Positions 7,829 through 15,486 are shown, counted from the stretch's first letter. The stretch: DNA of 54,828 nucleotides from Lysinibacillus boronitolerans JCM 21713 = 10a = NBRC 103108 (GCF_000772935.1 NZ_JPVR01000056.1:1-54828), one strand, 5' to 3'. The notes: generated from the letters alone by a model not told the origin. Numbers and translations: made by a program.

Positions 7829-9169
7829 ATGGAAATAAAAGAAGATCAATTTGAAATATTGAAAAAAATAGGTGAGGGAGGGTATGGAGAAGTTTATGAA
7901 GCAAAATTGAAAGCAACAAATGAATTGGTTGCAATAAAATTCATTAATAAAGAAGAATTGATAGGCGATGAACTTAAACGTTTTGAAAGAGAAATTAGAA
8001 TACATAATCAATTGAACCATCAGAACATAATAGGGATTATTGATTATTATATTACATCAGAAGATTCAAAACCATATTATGTAATGCCAATTGCTGAAAA
8101 GAATTTTTCAACTTTTTTAAGAGAATATAGGGAAGATAATTATGCTCCAATGGACGATGAAATTGCCACTATGTATTTTAATCAATTACTAGATGGAGTA
8201 GAATATGCACATAGTGAGGGAATTATACATCGAGATTTAAACCCTAGAAATATTTTGGTCTTTAATAATGGAAACACAATAAAGATTAGTGACTTTGGGT
8301 TTGGAAAAAGGCTGAATTCAGACAGTGAATCATTGACTCTTACTGGAACGGGTGTTGGAACAGATATCTATTCAGCACCAGAGCAATTGCATGAAGGAAA
8401 TGCGAAAGAAGTAGACGAAAGAGCAGATATTTATTCATTAGGAAAAATTTTATATGAAATGGTAACAGGTGATTTGCCATATATAATCGATGCGGAACGA
8501 ATTAAATCATCGAGATTTTCTTATATTATTAACAGAGCAACAAGACATAACAAAGAAGATCGTTACAAAAGTGTAAGTAAACTTAAAGAGGATTTAGAGT
8601 ATCTAGTGATAAAATCAAAATATCTTAACGAAGATCCATCTGCTAAATTTAATGAATTATTAGATGAATACTATCGAACTTCAGAAATAAAAATACTAGA
8701 AGACATTTTAGATCTTTTTCTAGCTTATCATGATAGTGAGAGTTTATTTGAATCAAGATTTTTTTTGTTAGAAGAAAATATATTTAAAATAATGTATAAC
8801 GAGTATAAAGATAAATTGTTAACAAATGTGGAAAATTATCTGTACCATACAAGAGGATATCACGCATTCTCCAGTACAGACTATATAGCTGATACACTTG
8901 AAAAAATTTATTCGGTAATTTCTAGTGATGGTAATGATGAGTTAAGGGAAAAGATTTTAATTAGGCTGTGTGGACTAGGCTATGATCATAATAGATTTCA
9001 CGTGGGGATAGTCTTTGCTAGAGTTGCTTCTAAAATGACAACAGGAAATGATATTCTATTACTTATTTCTGTTTTAGAAGCTAATATCGCTGCTAGTAGT
9101 TGGAATAAAACTTATTTATTTGAATATACCTTACCTAGCCGAATCACTGAATTTTTGAAAACTATCTAA
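7829..9169 (+). CDS. Orphan Hanks-type protein kinase
   Basis: 446 residues, ATG with AAGGGGTG upstream. The kinase domain fills residues 1-265: glycine loop GEGGYGEV (15-22), ATP-binding Lys37 in AIKF, Glu55, HRDLNPRN (134-141, Asp136 and Asn141), DFG (155-157) and an APE motif near 189. All core catalytic residues are present. The usual serine/threonine-kinase Lys two residues after the catalytic Asp is replaced by Asn138. Residues 270-446 form an all-helical region with no family I know. It lacks the transmembrane and PASTA parts of the housekeeping PrkC, so it is cytosolic and distinct. Intact inside a decayed prophage with its own promoter, it is a candidate cargo or anti-phage kinase. 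That role is inference. Confidence 0.8.
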   Translation: MEIKEDQFEILKKIGEGGYGEVYEAKLKATNELVAIKFINKEELIGDELKRFEREIRIHNQLNHQNIIGIIDYYITSEDSKPYYVMPIAEKNFSTFLREYREDNYAPMDDEIATMYFNQLLDGVEYAHSEGIIHRDLNPRNILVFNNGNTIKISDFGFGKRLNSDSESLTLTGTGVGTDIYSAPEQLHEGNAKEVDERADIYSLGKILYEMVTGDLPYIIDAERIKSSRFSYIINRATRHNKEDRYKSVSKLKEDLEYLVIKSKYLNEDPSAKFNELLDEYYRTSEIKILEDILDLFLAYHDSESLFESRFFLLEENIFKIMYNEYKDKLLTNVENYLYHTRGYHAFSSTDYIADTLEKIYSVISSDGNDELREKILIRLCGLGYDHNRFHVGIVFARVASKMTTGNDILLLISVLEANIAASSWNKTYLFEYTLPSRITEFLKTI

Positions 9170-9193
9170 GGTGATATTATATAAAAAATGGTT

Positions 9194-9237
9194 ACGAACT
9201 TTTTGCGAACGAAAAACGAACTAAATGCGAACCTATT
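9194..9237 (+). repeat. Four 11-bp direct repeats (RCGAAC + 5 nt)
   Basis: RCGAAC occurs at 9194, 9205, 9216 and 9227, exactly 11 bp apart, so all copies face the same side of the helix. The array lies about 110 bp before the HNH remnant. In HK97-type phages an HNH gene neighbours cos, so these could be terminase-binding sites. That reading is inference. Confidence 0.6.
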
Positions 9238-9298
9238 TTTGTTTAAACTGTCCTAATTTTATATTATGCACATTGATAATTAAATATATGGATTCAAG

Positions 9299-9333
9299 GA
9301 AGCTTCACCAATAAAAGGTGTGGCTTCTTTTTT
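9299..9333 (+). terminator. Terminator before the HNH remnant
   Basis: GAAGCTTCACC pairs with GGTGTGGCTTC with two mismatches across a 7-nt loop, followed by six Ts. Confidence 0.65.
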
Positions 9334-9346
9334 GTGAGGTAAAATT

Positions 9347-9523
9347 ATGAGAGAACATACGGCAGCAGCTAAGAAATTTTATAACAGCAAGGCATGGAGG
9401 GATTGCAGGGCATCGTATCAATTCATTAGAAGATGAACTTGCGAACATTGTCAATTTAATTTTGGTTACATTGTACATGCTTTAGTATTAAAGCTACGTT
9501 TGGTAATGATAGGCCAGCCTTGA
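9347..9523 (+). pseudogene. Phage HNH endonuclease, nonsense mutation and truncation
   Basis: The ATG at 9347 opens a frame reading FYNSKAWRDCR, then TGA at codon 30 (9434-9436), then TCEHCQFNFGYIVHA. The FYNSKxW opening, the CxxC and the I-V-H that follows match the first half of small phage HNH nucleases. The second CxxC and the His-Asn core are lost. Stretch 9524-9691 contains only short open fragments, one of about 45 codons ending at 9708 without a usable start. Confidence 0.6.
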
Positions 9524-9691
9524 TTCAAAAGATTAAACAAGAGCTTAGTCAGATTAGGAGAAATTAGAAGTTGAACACAATCATAAATTTATTGCCTATT
9601 ATTTTGAAGTAAACAAATATTTTTTGGTTGAATATATTCGAAAAGAGGATGTTGAAATAATGGCAGAGTTACTTCAATTGAATTTTACTAT

Positions 9692-9735
9692 TGTAATTAA
9701 ACTATAATTAAAGTGTAATTAAAATACAATTATAG
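9692..9735 (+). repeat. Four 11-bp A/T-rich direct repeats before the HTH gene
   Basis: The units TGTAATTAAAC, TATAATTAAAG, TGTAATTAAAA and TACAATTATAG follow each other without a gap and end at the ribosome site of the gene at 9747. This looks like an operator or partition-type iteron array for that gene's product. Binding is inferred from position and periodicity. Confidence 0.6.
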
Positions 9736-9746
9736 GGGTGGATGTA

Positions 9747-10094
9747 ATGAAATTTCAAAAGATGTACTCTGCTGAAGAATTTGCTGATCAAGTGGGTGAA
9801 AAAGTAGCCAATATTCGTGCTTTTAGATTATTTGCTAGGGAATTTAATTTAATTCAAAACCATGAGTTATTGACTGAGGCCTTTTTACCAGCATGGGATA
9901 TTGCTCAAAAACTACACTATGAAAATAACGTAAAGTGGGAAAATGCTATGAAACATGGTCTTAGTGAAGTGTTTGGAGTAACTGTAGATCAAAGTTCATC
10001 AGAAAAAGAATCAGCTACAACTAATAATATTGATGAAAAACTTGATGAAATAATAGTTTATTTAAAAAGAATAGTTACTGCGTTAGAAAAATAA
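9747..10094 (+). CDS. Small HTH/coiled-coil protein, RacA- or Par-like
   Basis: 115 residues. ATG at 9747 is chosen over an in-frame GTG at 9738 because AGGGGTG covers that GTG and is six bases before 9747. Residues 5-30 (KMYSAEEFADQVGEKVANI) look like a MerR/RacA-type helix-turn-helix. A polar linker (SSSEKESATTNN) leads to a terminal amphipathic helix (IDEKLDEIIVYLKRIVTALEK pattern) able to form a coiled coil. The single-gene plasmid partition protein Par of pSK1 has this same plan and binds repeats upstream of its own gene. Here too a repeat array abuts the start. The precise family is not certain. Confidence 0.5.
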   Translation: MKFQKMYSAEEFADQVGEKVANIRAFRLFAREFNLIQNHELLTEAFLPAWDIAQKLHYENNVKWENAMKHGLSEVFGVTVDQSSSEKESATTNNIDEKLDEIIVYLKRIVTALEK

Positions 10095-10118
10095 CTTTAA
10101 AAACGAATATACTTTCAG

Positions 10119-10151
10119 CCTTCCACAATCATCTGTGGAGGGTCATTTTTA
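10119..10151 (+). terminator. Terminator of the HTH/coiled-coil gene
   Basis: CCTTCCACA pairs fully with TGTGGAGGG across a 6-nt loop, followed by TCATTTTTA. Confidence 0.7.
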
Positions 10152-10170
10152 TACAACAAGACCTAAGCTA

Positions 10171-10199
10171 AGCACTGTTCCGAGCAGTGCTATTTTTAT
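10171..10199 (+). terminator. Hairpin with T-rich tail upstream of xhlA-like gene
   Basis: AGCACTG and CAGTGCT form a perfect 7-bp stem with a 7-nt loop, followed by ATTTTTATT. It sits just before the lysis-gene ribosome site. Phage cassettes often carry such a hairpin there. Confidence 0.6.
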
Positions 10200-10215
10200 T
10201 GATGAGGTGGTTCAC

Positions 10216-10413
10216 ATGGAGCAACAAATGGGAAGATTAGAAAATGACATGGCCGATGTGAAAATACGGCTTGCTGTTACTGAATCAAATATTAAGGAAA
10301 TTCGCAAAGATATAGGCGGAATAAAAGATAATACAACTTGGATATTAAGGCTGGTTATTGACGGTCTTGTAAGTGCAAGATTGGCTTTGATTATTAAAGG
10401 AGTACTGATGTAA
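10216..10413 (+). CDS. xhlA: XhlA-family phage lysis accessory protein
   Basis: 65 residues from the ATG at 10216, which has GAGGTGG five bases upstream. A longer reading from 10135 crosses a terminator hairpin and has no ribosome site. XhlA proteins have an N-terminal coiled coil (MGRLENDMADVKIRLAVTE and following) with a conserved DNTTWILR-like junction, then one C-terminal membrane helix (LVIDGLVSARLALIIKGVL). All parts are visible. XhlA works with a holin to open the membrane for the endolysin. The partner holin directly downstream is truncated and no endolysin remains. Confidence 0.75.
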   Translation: MEQQMGRLENDMADVKIRLAVTESNIKEIRKDIGGIKDNTTWILRLVIDGLVSARLALIIKGVLM

Positions 10414-10414
10414 T

Positions 10415-10582
10415 ATGAAAATTAACTGGAAAGTAAGTTTGCATCATAAACAATTTTGGGTGACATTAATCGCATTATTTCCTGTGCTCGCTAAACAAAG
10501 CGAAAGACAGAAGCACAATAAAAGACCACTCCATTATTGGGTGGTCAAAATAGATAAATTAATAACCAGTCTTATATTATAA
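10415..10582 (+). pseudogene. Truncated phage holin
   Basis: ATG at 10415 overlaps the XhlA stop region and uses AAAGGAG at 10397. The first 26 residues (MKINWKVSLHHKQFWVTLIA) match the start of phi-LC3-type holins, which open with INWKVR then FW and a membrane helix. After about 10492 the frame runs into unrelated hydrophilic sequence and a terminator hairpin. The deletion joint near 10490-10510 probably marks the right end of the prophage remnant. Confidence 0.6.
10514..10546 (-). terminator. Terminator of the small gene at 10577-10747
   Basis: On the minus strand GACCACCC pairs with the matching arm over 8 bp (including a G-T pair), followed by TTTTATT. Confidence 0.65.
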
Positions 10583-10747
10583 CGAAGTTGACTTCCCTTT
10601 TTTCTCATCCATAATAAGGTCTTCTTCACGTTGTGGGCGAGGGGCTTCCGTACGCCCATTAGTTTTTTTTGGGTCTGCTCCACTAGCAAATGATTGTTTT
10701 GTTGGCTCGTCTGTTGCAAACTCTGTATTTTTTTTGTCTCGTTTCAT
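10577..10747 (-). CDS. Small hydrophilic protein with ideal ribosome site
   Basis: 56 residues. The ATG at 10747 follows TAGGAGGTG at ideal spacing and a terminator lies 30 bases past the stop, so the gene looks real. The product (beginning MKRDKKNTEF, with FASGADPKK and a C-terminal acidic/basic end) is very hydrophilic, without Cys or hydrophobic core, and probably disordered. Small spore-associated proteins of Bacillaceae have this composition, but I cannot assign a family. An alternative frame (10534-10719) has no ribosome site. Confidence 0.6.
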   Translation of the reverse strand: MKRDKKNTEFATDEPTKQSFASGADPKKTNGRTEAPRPQREEDLIMDEKKGKSTSL

Positions 10748-10989
10748 GTCGACACCTCCTAAAGATATTATTTATCTTATCCAATAAAATATCCCTTGTT
10801 TATTTCTACTTCCTATTTAAATATTTCAGATCATCCCAAGACTATGTAAGGAAAATTTGGTAGGAAATTTCTGATGTTTGGATTTTACATAAAATAATTG
10901 ATTATTTAGAAAAAATAAATCTTTATGTTAAAATAAACCAAAGAAAACATTTTAGAAAAGTATCGGCGCTTTGATTGGAGGTTGAACAG

Positions 10990-11211
10990 GTGGATGAGAA
11001 GAAGAAGGGGAAATTACAAATCCTCGTAATAATTTTAATGATATTACTTTTGGTTGCAACGTTTGTTTTATTTTTCATAGGTAAATATATGTTGGCATTT
11101 ATTTTATTTGGAATTTTTATGCTAATACTAAATTTTATTAGTAGCTGGAAAAATCTAGATAATGCAGATTACGTTTATAGAAAAATTCATAAGAGTAACC
11201 AGAAGTGGTAA
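10990..11211 (+). CDS. Small two-TM membrane protein
   Basis: 73 residues from the GTG at 10990. GGAGG at 10977-10981 is eight bases upstream and overlaps the alternative TTG at 10975. A lysine-rich N-terminus (MDEKKKGK) is followed by two hydrophobic segments (about 9-29 and 31-51) and a charged C-terminus. The positive-inside rule suggests both ends face the cytoplasm. Family unknown. Confidence 0.6.
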   Translation: MDEKKKGKLQILVIILMILLLVATFVLFFIGKYMLAFILFGIFMLILNFISSWKNLDNADYVYRKIHKSNQKW

Positions 11212-11360
11212 TTACTAATCATTTAGCTTAGGAATGTTGTTATACTTATGTTACTTGTAGTGCTTATTTGGATAGCTGAAAAGAGCAAAGAAGGGATCCA
11301 CACTTTATATGAAGAAATAGTGAGTTATAATATTTTTTCAACAACTACGGAGGTGCTTTT

Positions 11361-11882
11361 TTGCAAACATTTTTTAAATATAATTGGCTAGTTAGGGAAG
11401 ACTGGTTTCGTTGGTGTGAAGAGTTGACTGAAGAAGAACTTTTGCAAAAACGAACTGGAGGAATGGGCAGTATATTACACACACTTTTCCATATCATTGA
11501 TGTTGAATGGAGTTGGATTCGTCTATTACAAGGGAAAACTGATTTTCAGGAGAGCTTTGATGAATATAATAGCTTGGAAAAGGTTCGTAAATTGGAAGCA
11601 GCATTTCATTTAGAAGTCGAAAGCTTTGTAAATCAATGGGACGACAGTATGGAAGAGCGTATACTTCATAATTCATTAGCCGATGGTAGCATTGAGACGC
11701 ATACATGGGGTGAGATCATTCGTCATACCATTGCACATGAAATTCACCATATAGGACAATTATCAATTTGGGCAAGGGAGATGGGGAGAGCGCCTGTTTC
11801 AGCGAATCTAATCAGACGAGGTCTTTCTTCATCATTGAAAAATGCAGTAGGTGCTCAAATAAATATAGAAACGTCTAAATAG
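11361..11882 (+). CDS. DinB-family protein
   Basis: 173 residues, TTG start with GGAGGTG six bases upstream. The fold is a four-helix bundle as in DinB/YfiT proteins. The three metal-binding His expected in the family are visible: one in the LHTLFHIIDVEW segment (residues about 40-50) and two in IAHEIHHIGQL (about 124-134). Aromatic residues typical of the group (WLVREDWFRWCEEL) occur at the start. DinB proteins are metal-dependent and several are thiol S-transferases; the substrate here is unknown. The gene is monocistronic with its own terminator. Confidence 0.8.
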   Translation: MQTFFKYNWLVREDWFRWCEELTEEELLQKRTGGMGSILHTLFHIIDVEWSWIRLLQGKTDFQESFDEYNSLEKVRKLEAAFHLEVESFVNQWDDSMEERILHNSLADGSIETHTWGEIIRHTIAHEIHHIGQLSIWAREMGRAPVSANLIRRGLSSSLKNAVGAQINIETSK

Positions 11883-11890
11883 TGTTCCAG

Positions 11891-11937
11891 AAAATCTTCC
11901 AATTCATTTGAAATGGAAGATTTTTTATGCCCAAATA
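11891..11937 (+). terminator. Terminator of the DinB-like gene
   Basis: An 11-bp A/T-rich stem centred on ATCTTCCA/TGGAAGAT, with the right arm running into a T-run. Confidence 0.75.
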
Positions 11938-12007
11938 AGAGAAATTGCGAGGTAAATTTCATATAGATATTTAAAGAACCAACCATCTCTATTATGGCGT
12001 AAAATAC

Positions 12008-12050
12008 CCAGTAAATATTAGTTAAAAGCTAATGTTTACTGGTTATTTTT
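12008..12050 (+). terminator. Second terminator-like hairpin upstream of ltaS
   Basis: CCAGTAAATATTAG pairs with CTAATGTTTACTGG with one G-T pair, followed by TTATTTTTT. No gene lies directly before it. Confidence 0.6.
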
Positions 12051-12102
12051 TGGACAATATTTAGGTTAATTAGAAATATTTATATGAAGAATAGCTAACA
12101 AC

Positions 12103-12131
12103 TTGACAGAAGTTTAAATGGGGAGTACTAT
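12103..12131 (+). promoter_or_regulatory. SigA-type promoter of ltaS
   Basis: TTGACA (12103-12108), a 17-bp spacer and TACTAT (12126-12131) lie about 120 bases before the ltaS start, leaving a long A/T-rich 5' leader without an obvious riboswitch. Confidence 0.55.
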
Positions 12132-12250
12132 ACATTGGTCGCGAAAAAAACTATTGTAACGTAACATTTTTTAAAGTGCAATACAGTACTTATCAGTTAA
12201 GTTCATATATATCTAGATTTTAATTTAATTAGTAAAAGGTAGGTGCAGAA

Positions 12251-14203
12251 ATGAAAAATCTAGTAAATAAAAAAGATAACCTATTACAAAATTTTTTAGG
12301 AATTTATATAGTAGCAGTATTAATGTTATGGAGTAAAACGTACATCTCTCAACTATCACAATTTGACTTAGGTGTAGAAGGAGTCATGCAACAATTCCTT
12401 TTACTAATAAATCCACTAGGCTCAGCAATGCTATTTCTAGGATTTTCATTTTTATTTAAAGGAAAAAGAAAATACACATCACTCGTTGTAATTTATACTT
12501 TGATGTCTATTCTTTTATATGCCAATATTGTTTATTACCGATTCTTTAGTGATTTCATTACATTACCTACACTTTCTCAAACACAGAATTTCGGTGATTT
12601 AGGTGGTAGTGTTCTTTCTTTACTAAAGCCTTATGATATTTTGTTCTTTGTAGATGTTCTTGTTATGTTTTATCTACGATTCTCTAAAAAAATTCAAAAA
12701 GATACGAAACGTTATGGCTATAAAAAAGGAATGGCAATCATTGCTATTGCATTAGCAGTATCCGTCCTTAATTTAGGACTAGCTGAAACTAATCGTCCTC
12801 AACTATTAACACGAGGTTTTGATAGAAACTATATTGTGAAATATCTAGGAATGTATAACTATACGATTTATGACTCAGTTGAAACGATGAAAGCATCGTC
12901 TCAGAGAGCTTTGGCGGATAGTAGTGATATTACTGAAGTAATTAACTATACAAAATCAAATTATGCCAAACCGAATGCCCAATATTTTGGTGCAGCAAAG
13001 GGAATGAACGTTATCTATTTACATTTAGAATCATTCCAAAACTTTTTAATCGACTATAAATTAAACGGTGAAGAAGTAACACCATTTTTAAATTCATTAG
13101 CAAAAGATAAGAATACCTTGTATTTTGATAATTTCTTCCATCAAACAGGTCAAGGGAAAACGTCTGATGCAGAATTTATGCTTGAAAACTCTTTATTTGG
13201 ATTACCACAAGGATCTGCTTATATTACAAAAGCACAAAATACGTATCAGGCAGCACCTAGTATTTTAAAAGATTATGGTTATACATCCGCTGTATTCCAT
13301 GGTAATAACGGAAGCTTCTGGAATAGAAATGTGATTTATAAATCATTTGGATTCGATAAATTCTTTGATGCTAGCTACTATAATACAGGTACTTCAGAGG
13401 ACATGGCTGAATATGGTTTATTAGATAAACCATTCTTTGCACAATCTCAAAGTCTTTTAAACTCCTTACCACAACCTTTTTATACAAAATTAATTACGGT
13501 AGGGAATCACTATCCATATAAAATGAATCAAGATTTAGTGACAATTGATAAAGCCAATACGGGAGATGCAAGCGTTGATAATTATTTCCAAACAGCTCGT
13601 TATGCAGACGAAGCAATTCAACAGGTCTTCCAGCAATTAAAAGAATCAGGTTTATATGATCATTCAATGATTGTTCTTTATGGTGACCATTATGGTATTT
13701 CAGATAATCATAACGCTGCAATGAGCCAAGTAATTGGAAAAGATATTACACCATATGAAAGTGCTAATTTACAACGCGTTCCATTATTTATACATGTTCC
13801 GGGTATGGAGGGTGGTACTAACCATACGTATGGTGGGCAAACAGACCTTCTTCCAACGTTATTACATTTACTTGGAATTGATTCACAGCAATTTGTTCAA
13901 TTTGGTTCAGACTTATTATCAGAAGAGCATGATGAAATTGTTCCATTTAGAAATGGCGATTTTGTCAGTCCTACTATTTATTCAATTAATGAAAAATATT
14001 ATGATAATAAAACAGGCTTACCATTAGACGAGAGTCAATTAGAGGAAGCAAAAACGATTAAAAATGAAGTAGATCATAAATTGGCGTTATCTGATAGAGT
14101 CGTAAATGGTGACTTATTGAGATTCTATACGCCAACAGGTTATACGCCAGTTGATCCTTCTAAATATAATTACTCTCAAGATGAGAATGTAGAATCTAAA
14201 TAA
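12251..14203 (+). CDS. ltaS: Lipoteichoic acid synthase (LtaS type)
   Basis: 650 residues. Five hydrophobic segments fill about residues 14-185. After an extracellular linker comes an ALA-type cleavage point (about 220-223) and a sulfatase-fold catalytic domain to about 620. Active-site features are Glu260 in HLESFQN, the nucleophile Thr304 in TGQGKTSDAEF, and the metal-binding GDH of VLYGDHYG. The enzyme moves glycerol phosphate from phosphatidylglycerol onto a growing lipoteichoic acid chain on the outer membrane face. Length matches the family (about 640-650). It stands alone with its own promoter and a long terminator. Bacillaceae often have several paralogues, so whether this is the main synthase cannot be told. 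Confidence 0.92.
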   Translation: MKNLVNKKDNLLQNFLGIYIVAVLMLWSKTYISQLSQFDLGVEGVMQQFLLLINPLGSAMLFLGFSFLFKGKRKYTSLVVIYTLMSILLYANIVYYRFFSDFITLPTLSQTQNFGDLGGSVLSLLKPYDILFFVDVLVMFYLRFSKKIQKDTKRYGYKKGMAIIAIALAVSVLNLGLAETNRPQLLTRGFDRNYIVKYLGMYNYTIYDSVETMKASSQRALADSSDITEVINYTKSNYAKPNAQYFGAAKGMNVIYLHLESFQNFLIDYKLNGEEVTPFLNSLAKDKNTLYFDNFFHQTGQGKTSDAEFMLENSLFGLPQGSAYITKAQNTYQAAPSILKDYGYTSAVFHGNNGSFWNRNVIYKSFGFDKFFDASYYNTGTSEDMAEYGLLDKPFFAQSQSLLNSLPQPFYTKLITVGNHYPYKMNQDLVTIDKANTGDASVDNYFQTARYADEAIQQVFQQLKESGLYDHSMIVLYGDHYGISDNHNAAMSQVIGKDITPYESANLQRVPLFIHVPGMEGGTNHTYGGQTDLLPTLLHLLGIDSQQFVQFGSDLLSEEHDEIVPFRNGDFVSPTIYSINEKYYDNKTGLPLDESQLEEAKTIKNEVDHKLALSDRVVNGDLLRFYTPTGYTPVDPSKYNYSQDENVESK

Positions 14204-14221
14204 TTTAAGTAATTTACTTTG

Positions 14222-14291
14222 GCAGTTCAAGGAGCTATGTAAGATATCAGAGTGTATAGGATATCTTACCATCTCCTTGAATTGCTTTTTT
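14222..14291 (+). terminator. Long terminator of ltaS
   Basis: Two stacked stems, GCAGTTCAAGGAG/CTCCTTGAATTGC (one G-T pair) and GTAAGATATC/GATATCTTAC, are followed by six Ts. Confidence 0.85.
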
Positions 14292-14380
14292 AAAGGTCAT
14301 TTTTAAATAAGTATGGCATTACTAAGATTTTGTATTCTGGACGTTTCGAGGTTCAAAGAGAAAAGTTGGGCTAATTGAAA

Positions 14381-14426
14381 AAGCGATTCAAATCCTTTAA
14401 TAGTAAGGGTTTGAATCGCTTTTATT
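14381..14426 (+). terminator. Terminator-like hairpin, no gene directly before it
   Basis: AAGCGATTCAAATCCTT pairs with AAGGGTTTGAATCGCTT, followed by TTATT. Stretch 14292-14530 holds no start codon with a ribosome site, only a short open fragment, and may be the relic of a lost gene. Confidence 0.6.
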
Positions 14427-14541
14427 AAGGAGAGGTAAGAGGAACCATTACGGCACTCTTTATTTTAACTTATTTCATTTTAAAGAATAATCTATATGAA
14501 AAGAGGAAAGAAATAGGTGTAAATTGTAGGAGTTGATCGTG

Positions 14542-14754
14542 ATGGAGTTTTATAAGGATACAGTAATTTACTGTTACAGTTGTCGTAAAAAGACTGTGTT
14601 TACATGTAAAGATACGCATGAAAAAAAGGGTGTTGATAGTCATTGCAGTGAATGTACAGGTATTTGGTTTGAATGGCAAAATCGAGCTGTGGAAAGAGAA
14701 ATGGAAAAGTGGATTGCATATAATAAAGAGTTAGTAAATCATATGAACCATTGA
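14542..14754 (+). CDS. Small zinc-ribbon protein
   Basis: 70 residues from the ATG at 14542. AGGAG at 14528-14532 serves it or the in-frame GTG at 14539. Two cysteine pairs, CYSC near residue 11 and CSEC near 35, should form a zinc ribbon. The rest is helical and charged (NRAVEREMEKWIAYNKEL). No enzyme or DNA-binding family can be named. Confidence 0.55.
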   Translation: MEFYKDTVIYCYSCRKKTVFTCKDTHEKKGVDSHCSECTGIWFEWQNRAVEREMEKWIAYNKELVNHMNH

Positions 14755-14845
14755 TATATAACTTTTATATAAAAGTCACCTAGAATTATGAAGCGAAAAA
14801 CAATAGAAAAATCTAATTCTCAAGTAATGACGATGATAGTTGAAA

Positions 14846-14880
14846 GAGCCATTTTCTTTTAAGAGAATGGTTCTTTTTCT
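14846..14880 (+). terminator. Terminator of the zinc-ribbon gene
   Basis: GAGCCATTTTCTT pairs with AAGAGAATGGTTC (with G-T pairs), followed by TTTTTCTTTT. Stretch 14881-15040 shows no gene. Confidence 0.65.
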
Positions 14881-15047
14881 TTTGTATAGAAACAAGCTGT
14901 CGTAGCATGAACAAAATTACTACTTCTTCATCTCACTCTTCAAATACATATAATAGATGTGCACGGAGTATTGGTTAAGAGACGTGTATAATAGATTTAT
15001 TGAATCCCAAAACATGATGTGTCTGTATAGTTAATCTGGGAGGTACC

Positions 15048-15486
15048 ATGGACGTTTATAAAAAGATTGGAATAATCGGGGGGAACAGGTAAAGAGGGGC
15101 GTTACATTGCTTCAAAAGCATCAGAGAAAGGGTATCACATGCGTATGCTTGTGAGAAACCAGAAAAACCAATTGATAGTAAAGTAACGGAAAATATATTG
15201 GAAGTCATGTCTGATTTACATAGGGTTACGATGGATCTAACCATTGGTGGAGATACAAAGAGTGTTATAGATAAAATGGGTGCAAAGATATTTAACATTC
15301 TTTATTCATAAATGATGATGGATAAGAAAAAAGGGCATAGCCTTAGCCAAAATCAACTAATCAAATGGACTCTAATTAGCCTTCCATTTAAAGTAGAGGG
15401 CTAAATAGTCAAGATATAGCTTCATTTATCATTAGCCAAATTGAAAATCAAAAGTATGTACAAAGGCACCGTTTATCTCGAATTAA
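15048..15486 (+). pseudogene. Decayed NmrA-like NAD(P)-binding reductase
   Basis: ATG at 15048 after GGGAGGT opens KKIGIIGGN, the start of a Rossmann fold. A shift near 15086 restores GKEGRYIASKASEKGY and MLVRN. The next piece (SKVTENILEVMSDLH, then LTIGGDTKSVIDKMGAK) follows in another frame. A stop at 15309 is crossed by MMMDKKK and KWTLISLPFKVEG, and the last piece DIASFIISQIENQKYVQ ends, after another shift, in APFISN and TAA at 15484-15486. Order and motifs match NmrA-like reductases of about 210 residues, with several shifts, a stop and an internal deletion. Confidence 0.65.

Noticed and set aside
9190..9240. CRISPR array
   Set aside because: The repeat unit is only 11 bp and tandem, without spacers of CRISPR length.
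10534..10719. 61-codon minus-strand frame
   Set aside because: It has no ribosome site and overlaps the better-supported 56-residue gene at 10577-10747 in another frame.
11249..11400. Short plus-strand frame starting ATG-TTA-CTT
   Set aside because: Poor ribosome site, and it overlaps the start of the DinB-like gene.
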